The notes below the pieces were generated by a model. The model was not told where the DNA came from. It worked only from the letters and a program-made list of their open reading frames with translations, and did not search any database. From NCBI RefSeq assembly GCF_028280385.1, contig NZ_JANQLX010000017.1, forward strand, positions 248,001 to 312,000: a stretch of DNA of 64,000 bases. Direction: 5' to 3'. The DNA comes from Allomuricauda sp. Its GTDB lineage: Bacteria; Bacteroidota; Bacteroidia; Flavobacteriales; Flavobacteriaceae. A program made the translations under genes and the position numbers. Shown one piece after another: positions 8,285 to 15,766 of this stretch; within the stretch, counting starts at the first letter, position 1, and each line of letters begins with the position of its first letter.

Positions 8285-9475
8285 ATGAACCCTTCTGCTT
8301 CCGGATGGATCAATAAGTTTGGGCACCTTGTGCAAAAGGAAAGTGGCCACTTCCCGGATTTTAACAGCTTGTATACGGCGCTGCGCGATAATGGTTTTGT
8401 CTACGGGGTTCATTTGTCCATTGCTGATTTTATACCTGTTGCGCACAAATTGACTGAGGATGAAATTGCCAAAATCAATCTACTGACCGCGCTATACTAC
8501 ACCTACCGATTTGAAAAAGGTTCCCTTGATTTTGAACATTTTGTAAATACCATATTCGGGTATTATCAATCCATGGAGGTGGGCAAAATCTCATTTCTGA
8601 GCAAGATACTCTCTGGTGGCCATACCGAGAACCAATTGGAAAAGCTCTTGGATTCCAGGATTTATCTGGCTGGAAACGCCTTTAACCGTGCCTTGGGCAA
8701 CAGTCTCACCAATTCCCTACTATATGTGGATGTCCTCATATTTAGGGTTTATCTTCAAGGGCATCCATCCATTATGGAGCACGCCCAGTTGTTGGAATAT
8801 GTCACCATGAACATTGCCTACCATGCCCTTAATTCCAAGGAAACGGATGAAAAGGATGCCAAATTGATGCAACTTTTGGCCTCTTCCCTCACTTATGTGG
8901 ATCTTAACAAGGCTAATTTTGATGGAACATATCGTGACTTGTTGCAGCAAGGTTTCACTTTGGAGGAGAAAACCTATTTCATGGATATGGCCTGTTTAAC
9001 GATATGGGAAGACCAATCTTTGAACTATACCGAATCCGATTATATTTTGGGTCTCGGAACCGATTTGGGATGGACCTCCGAAGCGGTAAAAAACAGCCTT
9101 GAAAATGTCAAGATTTTCTTCGAAAAAAACAAGCATCAAGTTCCCTATTTGAACGATAAAAATTTGGCTTCACAATTCTATGATGGCATGTCCAAAAATG
9201 TGAGCAAACTCATTCTCAGAAATAGCAAAAGATTAAAAAAGGAATTGACCGAAAGTAAGGAATTGGTCACCCTTTTATCCAAAGCGGCGGTGAAGGAATT
9301 GAGCGTGGAGGAGAAGAAAAAAGTTCAGAACCAATTGTTGGATATTTTTAAAAGCGTTCCCTCCCTGGCTATTTTTATGCTACCTGGAGGAGCGGTTCTT
9401 TTGCCCATTTTTATCAAGCTCATTCCAAAATTGCTCCCGTCCGCTTTTGACGATAACCGTATTGAGGAAATTTGA
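8285..9475 (+). CDS. LETM1-related biofilm-associated protein
   Basis: 396 residues, largely helical, without a signal peptide. The N-terminal half (GWINKFGHL, FVYGVHLSIADFIPV) and the C-terminal segment with a short hydrophobic stretch (SLAIFMLPGGAVLLPIFIKLIPKLLP) match a flavobacterial family named for a distant resemblance to the mitochondrial LETM1 ribosome-binding region and for biofilm phenotypes. The molecular function is not known. The gene is monocistronic and convergent with the LytTR operon. The name rests on recall of the family rather than on a motif with known chemistry. Confidence 0.75.
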   Translation: MNPSASGWINKFGHLVQKESGHFPDFNSLYTALRDNGFVYGVHLSIADFIPVAHKLTEDEIAKINLLTALYYTYRFEKGSLDFEHFVNTIFGYYQSMEVGKISFLSKILSGGHTENQLEKLLDSRIYLAGNAFNRALGNSLTNSLLYVDVLIFRVYLQGHPSIMEHAQLLEYVTMNIAYHALNSKETDEKDAKLMQLLASSLTYVDLNKANFDGTYRDLLQQGFTLEEKTYFMDMACLTIWEDQSLNYTESDYILGLGTDLGWTSEAVKNSLENVKIFFEKNKHQVPYLNDKNLASQFYDGMSKNVSKLILRNSKRLKKELTESKELVTLLSKAAVKELSVEEKKKVQNQLLDIFKSVPSLAIFMLPGGAVLLPIFIKLIPKLLPSAFDDNRIEEI

Positions 9476-9531
9476 GTGCTTTTTGGGTCAAAAAGCTACT
9501 ATAAGAAAAATTTATAGCTATTTATAATTCA

Positions 9532-9562
9532 ATTTAATTAAATGGAATCCAATTAATTAAAT
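9532..9562 (-). terminator. AT-rich inverted repeat at the end of the LytTR operon
   Basis: ATTTAATTAAATGG (9532-9545) pairs with CCAATTAATTAAAT (9549-9562) at 13 of 14 positions around a three-base loop. It lies just past the stop of the minus-strand regulator gene. The stem is AT-rich and lacks a good U-tract, so it is a weak terminator candidate. Confidence 0.35.
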
Positions 9563-9566
9563 ACAT

Positions 9567-10322
9567 TTACTCCAACCATAACTTAAAGTCCTTTACACGC
9601 TCCCTACTCACAATGATTTCTTGCTCATTAAAGCGATTCATCTTGATTTGGAGCCTTGAATTGGTATAGGAAATGATATCTTTTATATGGTTGACGTTCA
9701 CATAGTATTTCCTGCTCACGCGAAAAAATAGCTTGGGGGAAAGTTCGGCTTCCAAATGTTCCAAGGTGGTGTCCAACAAATAATTTCGTCCTTCTGTAGT
9801 GGCCGCATAGGTGCCTTTGTTTTCACTGTAAAAACATTCCACCTCATCGGCATTGATAATTTTTAGATGCTGTCCAACTTTAACCGTAAACCTTTTTTTG
9901 TACTCTCGTTCCAAGGGGTTTACGAGCAGCTTTTTTATGTCCTCAAAATCGACGGAAATTTTCGAATTTCCAGGGGCAAAATTCCGGTACTTTTTTACAG
10001 CAGTTTCCAACTCTTCATCGTCTATTGGTTTTAGCAAATAATCAATGCTATTTAACTTGAAGGCCTGGAGGGCATATTCGTCATATGCGGTGGTAAAGAT
10101 GATGGAACTTTTTACCTCAATGGTATCAAAAATTTCAAAGGATAGGCCATCTGATAATTGGATATCCAAAAATATAAGTTCTGGATGCGGGTTGTTTTGG
10201 AACCAAGCGATTGATTCTTCAACAGAGTGAAGCATGGTGGAAACATCCACTTTCAAATCCGTTAGCAATCTTTGCAGTCTTCTGGCCGCTGGTTTTTCAT
10301 CTTCTATGATGATCGCATTCAT
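9567..10322 (-). CDS. LytTR-family response regulator
   Basis: 251 residues. The receiver domain (1-120) has the acidic pocket IIIEDE, the phospho-acceptor Asp53 in FLDIQLSDG, the switch Thr in IFTTAYDE and Lys98 in LLKPID. The LytTR DNA-binding domain (about 145-251) is readable in VECFYSENKGTY, FFRVSRKYYVNVNHIKDI and SRERVKDFKLWL. It is the likely partner of the LytS-type kinase at 11909-13252, which has the matching histidine-kinase type. Its ATG overlaps the stop of the preceding 2TM gene by four bases, so it ends the operon. Target promoters cannot be named. Confidence 0.95.
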   Translation of the reverse strand: MNAIIIEDEKPAARRLQRLLTDLKVDVSTMLHSVEESIAWFQNNPHPELIFLDIQLSDGLSFEIFDTIEVKSSIIFTTAYDEYALQAFKLNSIDYLLKPIDDEELETAVKKYRNFAPGNSKISVDFEDIKKLLVNPLEREYKKRFTVKVGQHLKIINADEVECFYSENKGTYAATTEGRNYLLDTTLEHLEAELSPKLFFRVSRKYYVNVNHIKDIISYTNSRLQIKMNRFNEQEIIVSRERVKDFKLWLE

Positions 10323-10675
10323 TTTTTTAAACTTTGTGGGTTATTGTTCTGGCCTTGTGTGTTGTCCTGATCCATAAACTCCTGGATTTTCCGTTGCTCC
10401 CATTTGGAAATGAGCGGTCTTCCATACAGTTTTATCCCTTGAATCAATAAAACAGCCACCCAGCTTATGGTAATTGTCCAATATTGCCAATGCAGGTAGT
10501 TCTCAAAGCCAATTTCATGTATGTCGCTTTTTTCAATGATCAGGGACATGGTGCTGGCTTTGGTTAGGTACATGATTAGCGTAACCACAAGAAATACCAC
10601 TATATGAGTATAAAAACCCCTAATCTGCCGCACTCTTTTTTGTGCCTTCTGGTAATTTGCTGTTACGGGTTCCAT
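10319..10675 (-). CDS. 2TM domain-containing membrane protein (copy 4)
   Basis: 118 residues. The layout is that of the 2TM domain family: a basic N-terminal helix (KAQKRVRQIRGFY), a first membrane segment (IVVFLVVTLIMYL), a second (YWTITISWVAVLLIQG) and a conserved C-terminal motif (KWEQRKIQEFMD). A longer loop separates the two helices than in the sister copies. The ATG shares one base with the stop of the upstream copy, and the gene overlaps the LytTR gene by four bases. It likely sits in the inner membrane; a sensory or kinase-modulating role is inferred only from context. Confidence 0.88.
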   Translation of the reverse strand: MEPVTANYQKAQKRVRQIRGFYTHIVVFLVVTLIMYLTKASTMSLIIEKSDIHEIGFENYLHWQYWTITISWVAVLLIQGIKLYGRPLISKWEQRKIQEFMDQDNTQGQNNNPQSLKK

Positions 10676-10992
10676 TATCGGTATTTATCCATTTTCTTTT
10701 TGTCCTCCTCGATATACTTCTGAATCTGCCGTTCCTCCCAATCCTTTCCCATGAAAAAATTGAACTCAAATGCCTTGGAGGCGTGAATGGCCAATCCCAC
10801 TCCCCATGCAAAGGGGGTAATAAAATGGGGCCATTGCCAAAAGTAATCGGTATGTAGATAAATGTTTATCAAAATAAAGGTGTTGATGACCACATAGACA
10901 ATGGAGTGGATATAGAATCCCTTAAGTAGTTCTACCTTCTTTTTGGCCCTATTATATTTTTCTTGATCAAATTGTTCCATGATTACTTCCAT
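10675..10992 (-). CDS. 2TM domain-containing membrane protein (copy 3)
   Basis: 105 residues with the 2TM layout: basic helix NRAKKKVELLKGFYIHSIVY, a first membrane segment (VVINTFILINIYL), a second around FITPFAWGVGLAIHA, and the terminal motif GKDWEERQIQKYIEE. It overlaps the upstream copy by ten bases and the downstream one by one, so the array is tightly coupled. The end is very Lys-rich. Function unknown; see the kinase with the same domain at the head of the cluster. Confidence 0.88.
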   Translation of the reverse strand: MEVIMEQFDQEKYNRAKKKVELLKGFYIHSIVYVVINTFILINIYLHTDYFWQWPHFITPFAWGVGLAIHASKAFEFNFFMGKDWEERQIQKYIEEDKKKMDKYR

Positions 10993-11285
10993 TTTTTGGT
11001 CTTTTCATCTTCTTCCATGAGCTCCTTGATCTTGCGTTCTTCCCATTTACGCCCAAAGAAGGGCATGAGGTCGAAGGTTTTCAAGGCATGGAAAAATACT
11101 CCAATGCCCCATCCAAACGCGGCCCATAGGAACCACATGTACGCAAAACCATCTACCAGATAGTTAATGATCGCCAGGGCTGAGATTACGGTGATATAGG
11201 ATCCCAGGTTACCGTAGAATTTCTTTAGTTCGTCTACGCGTTCCTTGGCCCTTAAATACTTACTTTCCTTGTTTTGATTTTCCAT
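10983..11285 (-). CDS. 2TM domain-containing membrane protein (copy 2)
   Basis: 100 residues. It has the N-terminal motif RAKERVDELKKFYGNLGSY, two hydrophobic segments (ISALAIINYLV and MWFLWAAFGWGIGVFFHAL) and the C-terminal signature GRKWEERKIKELMEE. These elements are shared with the three sister genes and with the C-terminus of the LytS kinase. The gene lies 42 bases after copy 1 and overlaps copy 3 by ten bases. Confidence 0.88.
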   Translation of the reverse strand: MENQNKESKYLRAKERVDELKKFYGNLGSYITVISALAIINYLVDGFAYMWFLWAAFGWGIGVFFHALKTFDLMPFFGRKWEERKIKELMEEDEKTKKWK

Positions 11286-11327
11286 GTTGGTCAGTGTTCA
11301 ATCAGGTTTTTTAAAGATAATGATTCA

Positions 11328-11606
11328 CTAGAATTCACTTCGGTCCATGAATTCCTTGATTTTTCGTTCTTCCCAGTTTCTTCCCAGAATGGGATGGTTT
11401 CCTGTGGCGTTCATCCACTGCGACAACAATCCTATGCCCCACCCCAATGCCGGGAAAATGGCCCAAGGAAATGTGGTGGTTCTATAATTGATATAGACCA
11501 ATATGGGTATTACTATACAGTAACTCAGCAAGCTTGAATAGAATCCTTTAAGTTGCTGTACTCTTTCTTTGGCTCTTTCGTATCTAATGGTATTGTTGGT
11601 TTCCAT
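11328..11606 (-). CDS. 2TM domain-containing membrane protein (copy 1)
   Basis: 92 residues, the shortest copy. The motif order is RYERAKERVQQLKGFYSSL, two membrane segments (YCIVIPILVYINY, AIFPALGWGIGLLSQ) and GRNWEERKIKEFMD. By eye it is the copy most like the 2TM domain of the kinase (shared YCIVIP and FGWG/LGWG segments), which suggests it arose by duplication of that domain. It is separated from the kinase gene by a 302-base gap with a heptamer repeat. Confidence 0.88.
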   Translation of the reverse strand: METNNTIRYERAKERVQQLKGFYSSLLSYCIVIPILVYINYRTTTFPWAIFPALGWGIGLLSQWMNATGNHPILGRNWEERKIKEFMDRSEF

Positions 11607-11908
<302 letters not shown>

Positions 11909-13252
11909 CTAAAAGTCCTCCTTGTCCATGAGCTCTTGGATCTTACGTTCTTCCCATCGCTTTCCCCACAGCGGGTTGTAACCAAAAGCTTCCATTCCAT
12001 GGGCAAGAACCCCGAAGCCCCATCCAAATGTTGGAAAAAATGCCCATAGGAAACTGGTAGTCTTGAAGTTGAGCCACCATAGAAAAGGGATTACGATACA
12101 ATACGCGGTTAAATTGGAATAAAAATCCTTAATGGCCTTTACTCTTTCCTTCGCTTTTATATATCTCTTTTCCTCAATGAAACTTTGTTGGGTCTTGGTA
12201 ACGGACACCTGCTTTGTGAGCATGGGCAGAGCCACACTAAAGTCCGAATTGGTTTTATTGATGTGCACCGCCCTATCGGTCAATATACCATAGCGTTGTT
12301 TAATATTTTGGAGTCCTACCCCACTACTCTTTTTAACCACTTGCTTTTCCTGAAGATTGTTGCTCACCACCAACATACCGGCATCTTCCCAAACTTTGAT
12401 ATGCAGTGGCCTAGAAGCGGTAACAACATTATGTTTTACCGCGTTCTCCAGTAAAAGTTGCAGCGACAAAGGCACGATTTTGGCTTCCGGATTGTTGCTG
12501 GAATCTGGAATATCGAAGACAATACTATCCTCAAACCGCATTTTAAGGAGTCGCACATAAGTGCGGGCAAAGTTCAGTTCTTCATCCACGGTTACCAAGT
12601 CCTTGTTTTTTTGCTCCAGCACATAACGGTATACCTTGGACAGCGAGGTGGTAAACTTTTGCGCTTGTTCCGGGGCTTCCTCGATCAAACTGGTGAGCAC
12701 GTTCAGGCTGTTGAATAAAAAGTGTGGGTCCAATTGATTCTTTAAGGCATCAAACCTGGCCGATGCAGTACCCGCAATGATTTTTTGCTCTTTTACCTTT
12801 TTTTCCTGCCAGCTTTTGTAAAAGTGAACGGCATGGAAGAACACGGTGACCACCAATGTGATCAACAGTGCCACCGCGTAGTAGATGGTCCGTTCCCCAG
12901 CTATAAAATCTTCCCAACTTTCCCCTTCAAAACCTATACTGATCACCAGACGTATCCAAAAAATGGCGAGCATGGTGATAACAATCCCGCCAAGTCCGGT
13001 TATCACCATTCTATACTTGGCATACCTTCGCCATGCTATATTATGATTGAGATAATCATAGTAGATTCCGTTTATAAAGGTGAGGACAATGGAATAAAAT
13101 AGGGTATAACCCAATTTAATCAACAAGTCAGTGTCAAAAGACACCGACTTGCCCGACAAGGCTTCCAGCCCTGTAAAGATTCCGGCAATGACCAAGCCTA
13201 CCAAAATGGCCGTGGCCAACAATTTGCCCAAATATTTAACGGTAATTTTCAT
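11909..13252 (-). CDS. LytS-type sensor histidine kinase with C-terminal 2TM domain
   Basis: 447 residues. Four hydrophobic segments (about 10-27, 48-66, 83-105 and 124-143) precede a His_kinase-type H-box, with phospho-acceptor His177 in NQLDPHFLFNSLN. The ATP-binding domain has LLLENAVKHN as N-box and SSGVGLQNIKQRYG as glycine loop. After residue 360 a complete 2TM module follows (YIKAKERVKAIKDFY, ILWWLNF-like segment, FGWGFGVLAHG, GKRWEERKIQELMD), the same module encoded alone four times downstream. It is the probable partner of the LytTR regulator. Its start overlaps the upstream gene by four bases. The fusion shows that 2TM modules work with this kinase, perhaps as membrane adaptors or sensors (inference). 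Confidence 0.93.
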   Translation of the reverse strand: MKITVKYLGKLLATAILVGLVIAGIFTGLEALSGKSVSFDTDLLIKLGYTLFYSIVLTFINGIYYDYLNHNIAWRRYAKYRMVITGLGGIVITMLAIFWIRLVISIGFEGESWEDFIAGERTIYYAVALLITLVVTVFFHAVHFYKSWQEKKVKEQKIIAGTASARFDALKNQLDPHFLFNSLNVLTSLIEEAPEQAQKFTTSLSKVYRYVLEQKNKDLVTVDEELNFARTYVRLLKMRFEDSIVFDIPDSSNNPEAKIVPLSLQLLLENAVKHNVVTASRPLHIKVWEDAGMLVVSNNLQEKQVVKKSSGVGLQNIKQRYGILTDRAVHINKTNSDFSVALPMLTKQVSVTKTQQSFIEEKRYIKAKERVKAIKDFYSNLTAYCIVIPFLWWLNFKTTSFLWAFFPTFGWGFGVLAHGMEAFGYNPLWGKRWEERKIQELMDKEDF

Positions 13253-13872
13253 TCACCACATTGATTAAGCACGGTCTCTGCACGGTCTTTTCCCCATGAG
13301 GGATAGAAAGGCGTGTCGTTGCTAAAATTAGCAAAAAGTTCCAAGGATTTTTCCACATCCTTGCAATAGGGAGTGATGTCCTTGCCAAAATACCTGGCAC
13401 TTCCCATATCCCATTCCGCTTTGGAAAGAACCACCCTTGGGTTCTCTGGTGCCATGGCCATGGCCTGTTCGTACAATTGAAAGTTTTTGCCGGAAAGTGT
13501 CATTCCGTAGGTGGCCCCGTCATAAGCGATCCAGGCGGTATTGATCAATGCTTCCATTACCATAAGTTCCGGATTATCTGGTGAGATGGCCTTTGCCAAA
13601 TCCAAAAATTCCTTAGCTTTTTCCAATTGCTGTGAGAGTTTTTCAAAGTCTCTTTCCCCAAAGGATGACAAGGTATTTACCTGAGCCACATAGTAATGGG
13701 GAATCCAGTTGTCCTGTTCCGCCATTGCGATACGCTCAAACATATTGGAAGCTTCCGTTACATTTTGTTGCCCCCATAATTGAAAGGCCTTTTCCATTCC
13801 TTTGGCATACCTGTCCTGTGCTTGGCTTACGCCAACCACACAGATGAACATAAGCATAACGATTTTTTTCAT
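13249..13872 (-). CDS. Secreted TPR-like protein
   Basis: 207 residues with a signal peptide (MKKIVMLMFICVVGVSQA, cut before QDR). The mature protein is helical with TPR-like phrasing (AFQLWGQQNVTEASNMFERI, ISPDNPELMVMEALI, APENPRVVLSKAEWD). It is predicted to be periplasmic and overlaps the kinase start by four bases, so it could feed a signal to the kinase; that is inference. A related protein appears in flavobacteria as a conserved hypothetical protein. Confidence 0.8.
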   Translation of the reverse strand: MKKIVMLMFICVVGVSQAQDRYAKGMEKAFQLWGQQNVTEASNMFERIAMAEQDNWIPHYYVAQVNTLSSFGERDFEKLSQQLEKAKEFLDLAKAISPDNPELMVMEALINTAWIAYDGATYGMTLSGKNFQLYEQAMAMAPENPRVVLSKAEWDMGSARYFGKDITPYCKDVEKSLELFANFSNDTPFYPSWGKDRAETVLNQCGE

Positions 13873-13877
13873 GATTT

Positions 13878-14297
13878 TTAGAGTTTTATGAGTTGCTGAT
13901 TCGTTTTTTGATTGATGGTGAATTTGGCATCATTCCATTTTGGTGGGCCATAATTTGCCGGTGCCTGGTTACTGCAAGCATAATTTTCCTTTGGAAAGAA
14001 CCCTAGGTATTTATCCATTTTTCCATTATTGTTCTCATCGTGATAAACGGAAATTGCGTAGACCCCGTAAGGCACATCTTCAAAAAGCACTTCACAGGTA
14101 CCATTGACGATGGTCGTACTTTCGCTTGCATATACTTTTTCCAGCCAATTCTCGGCGGTATTGTACAGTCCTACCCGAAGCATGCCCTCATCACTTTTTA
14201 CATCCTGTATTTGGACTCTTATGGTTGCTTTTTCCTGAGCCACCATGGCATGGGAGGCACATAGGAAGAAACTCAAGCCTAACATCAGAGATTTCAT
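13878..14297 (-). CDS. DUF2141 domain-containing secreted protein
   Basis: 139 residues with a signal peptide (SLMLGLSFFLCASHAMVA). The mature part is an Ig-like beta sandwich of the DUF2141 type: IRVQIQDVKSDEGMLRVGLY, the conserved FEDVPYGVYAISVYHDEN segment and a GKMDKYLGFFPKE turn. Function is unknown; a periplasmic or surface location is expected. It lies five bases upstream of the TPR-like gene and is the first gene of the minus-strand signalling operon. Confidence 0.88.
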   Translation of the reverse strand: MKSLMLGLSFFLCASHAMVAQEKATIRVQIQDVKSDEGMLRVGLYNTAENWLEKVYASESTTIVNGTCEVLFEDVPYGVYAISVYHDENNNGKMDKYLGFFPKENYACSNQAPANYGPPKWNDAKFTINQKTNQQLIKL

Positions 14298-14401
14298 ATT
14301 GAATGTTTTAATTGATTACGACCCAAAATTGCCACTATCTCCAAAGAGGAAACAAAAAGAGTGACCGAACTGTATGAAATGGAGGATGGATTGTAAAGGG
14401 T

Positions 14402-14437
14402 AAAAAAAAAGCCCGATGGCTCTACGAACCACCGGGC
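14402..14437 (-). terminator. Intrinsic terminator of the glycoside-hydrolase gene
   Basis: Stem GCCCGATGG (14411-14419) with CCACCGGGC (14429-14437), one mismatch and a nine-base loop. The A-run at 14402-14410 gives a U-tract on the minus strand, right after the minus-strand gene that ends at 14465. Confidence 0.8.
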
Positions 14438-14464
14438 ATCCCAATTGAATATAAAAACTAACGC

Positions 14465-15571
14465 TTACTTATTATAATCTTTGTATATGGCTTGTTCAAA
14501 AACTTCCCAGTGGGCATCCGTCATGCGTGTTGGCGTGAACAAACAGATGCCTGCGGCGCCATTTTCCATGGATGCCTGTATGGCCTCTGCCAACTCTTCG
14601 GGTAGCAATCCATGGTTTTCAGGGTCTTTCTCACCTGCTTTTTTCTCAGGATTGGGGCATATAAACAATCCGCTGTAAACCGGCGCACCATCTTTTGCTG
14701 CTGCTACCTCTTCCTTGGTCATTTCACCCACCCATTCTGGGCCTTCCAGATAAAAATCGTTGTAGTTCATCGGATAAACAGCATCCAAGTCCCAATTGTT
14801 CCATTCCTGTCTCACCAATTTTTTTGCAATGCTAGGTCCAGGAAAAACAGCCGCATTGATTTTTTTGTTTTTGGAATGTACTACCTCTTGAAGTCGATTG
14901 ACCATGCTGGTTATAAGGTCATATCTAAATTGTTTCCATTCCGCCACCGTGGAAGGGTCTTCCACTTCCTTGATGTCTATTCCGGACTGTTCCTTGAAAT
15001 CCGAAGTGCATTTATCGCAATAACAATAATCATATTCCGGGAACTCCCTGTCCATGACCAATCCGTACTTGTCCCAAAGTCCACGGGCCAGTATCACATC
15101 CGGAAAACGGATATAATCCAGATGGATGCCATCTACTTCCTCCACTTCTGCAACACTGCCGTATAGATCGGCCAAAAAATTGTAGGTTCCTTCCTTATTG
15201 GGGCATAAAAAGGTGTAATGGGATACGTATGCAGGCTTATCATAGGCAGATTCGCCATTGCGGTTGAGTGCATATAGATCCTTGTCAATTTTAGGATTAT
15301 GCCCTTGCACCATGGTCGGAATCCAAGTATGGAATTCCATACCGGCCTCCTTGACCAATTTCCCCACTCTTTTATAGGTATCCGGATTATGTCCGCCATT
15401 GTACATTAATCCATCAATTCCCTTGGTCTTTAAATCGGCAAACTGTTCTGCCAATTCTGTATCAGTGGCTTTCCCGGGACCGCTCAACCATGCATACACT
15501 GGAATTTTATTTTGCTCCGCACAGGAAGTCAATAAAACTACCATTGTTAAGCACAGGAAGAATCGCTTCAT
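14465..15571 (-). CDS. Putative lipoprotein glycoside hydrolase (GHL10/TIM-barrel type)
   Basis: 368 residues. The lipobox VVLLTSC directs membrane anchoring at Cys17. The barrel is readable as successive beta-strand motifs: IPVYAWLSGPG, GIDGLMYNGGHN, EFHTWIPTM, DGIHLDYIRFPD, INAAVFPGPS, LDAVYPMNYNDFY and AGICLFTPTRM. The DGIHLDYIRFP motif is typical of the glycosyl-hydrolase-like 10 family and related putative glycoside hydrolases, with Asp residues as candidate catalytic acids. The substrate is unknown. It is divergent from the TonB receptor at 15767, which may import the product (inference). Confidence 0.82.
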   Translation of the reverse strand: MKRFFLCLTMVVLLTSCAEQNKIPVYAWLSGPGKATDTELAEQFADLKTKGIDGLMYNGGHNPDTYKRVGKLVKEAGMEFHTWIPTMVQGHNPKIDKDLYALNRNGESAYDKPAYVSHYTFLCPNKEGTYNFLADLYGSVAEVEEVDGIHLDYIRFPDVILARGLWDKYGLVMDREFPEYDYCYCDKCTSDFKEQSGIDIKEVEDPSTVAEWKQFRYDLITSMVNRLQEVVHSKNKKINAAVFPGPSIAKKLVRQEWNNWDLDAVYPMNYNDFYLEGPEWVGEMTKEEVAAAKDGAPVYSGLFICPNPEKKAGEKDPENHGLLPEELAEAIQASMENGAAGICLFTPTRMTDAHWEVFEQAIYKDYNK

Positions 15572-15766
15572 TTTTTGGTTTTTGGTTGTTGGGTTTGAAA
15601 TTAACCAATCTTTTTAGGTAATGGACTGATTCTTAGCTAAACGACACGGCTCGAAATACGAACGCCAAAAAAAAAGCTGTTCCACATGCAACCTCTTCAA
15701 GTTTGTCCTTGTCCTTAGAACAAATAAATCCAATCAAAGGATTTCTAATTCATTAAATCAAAAAAC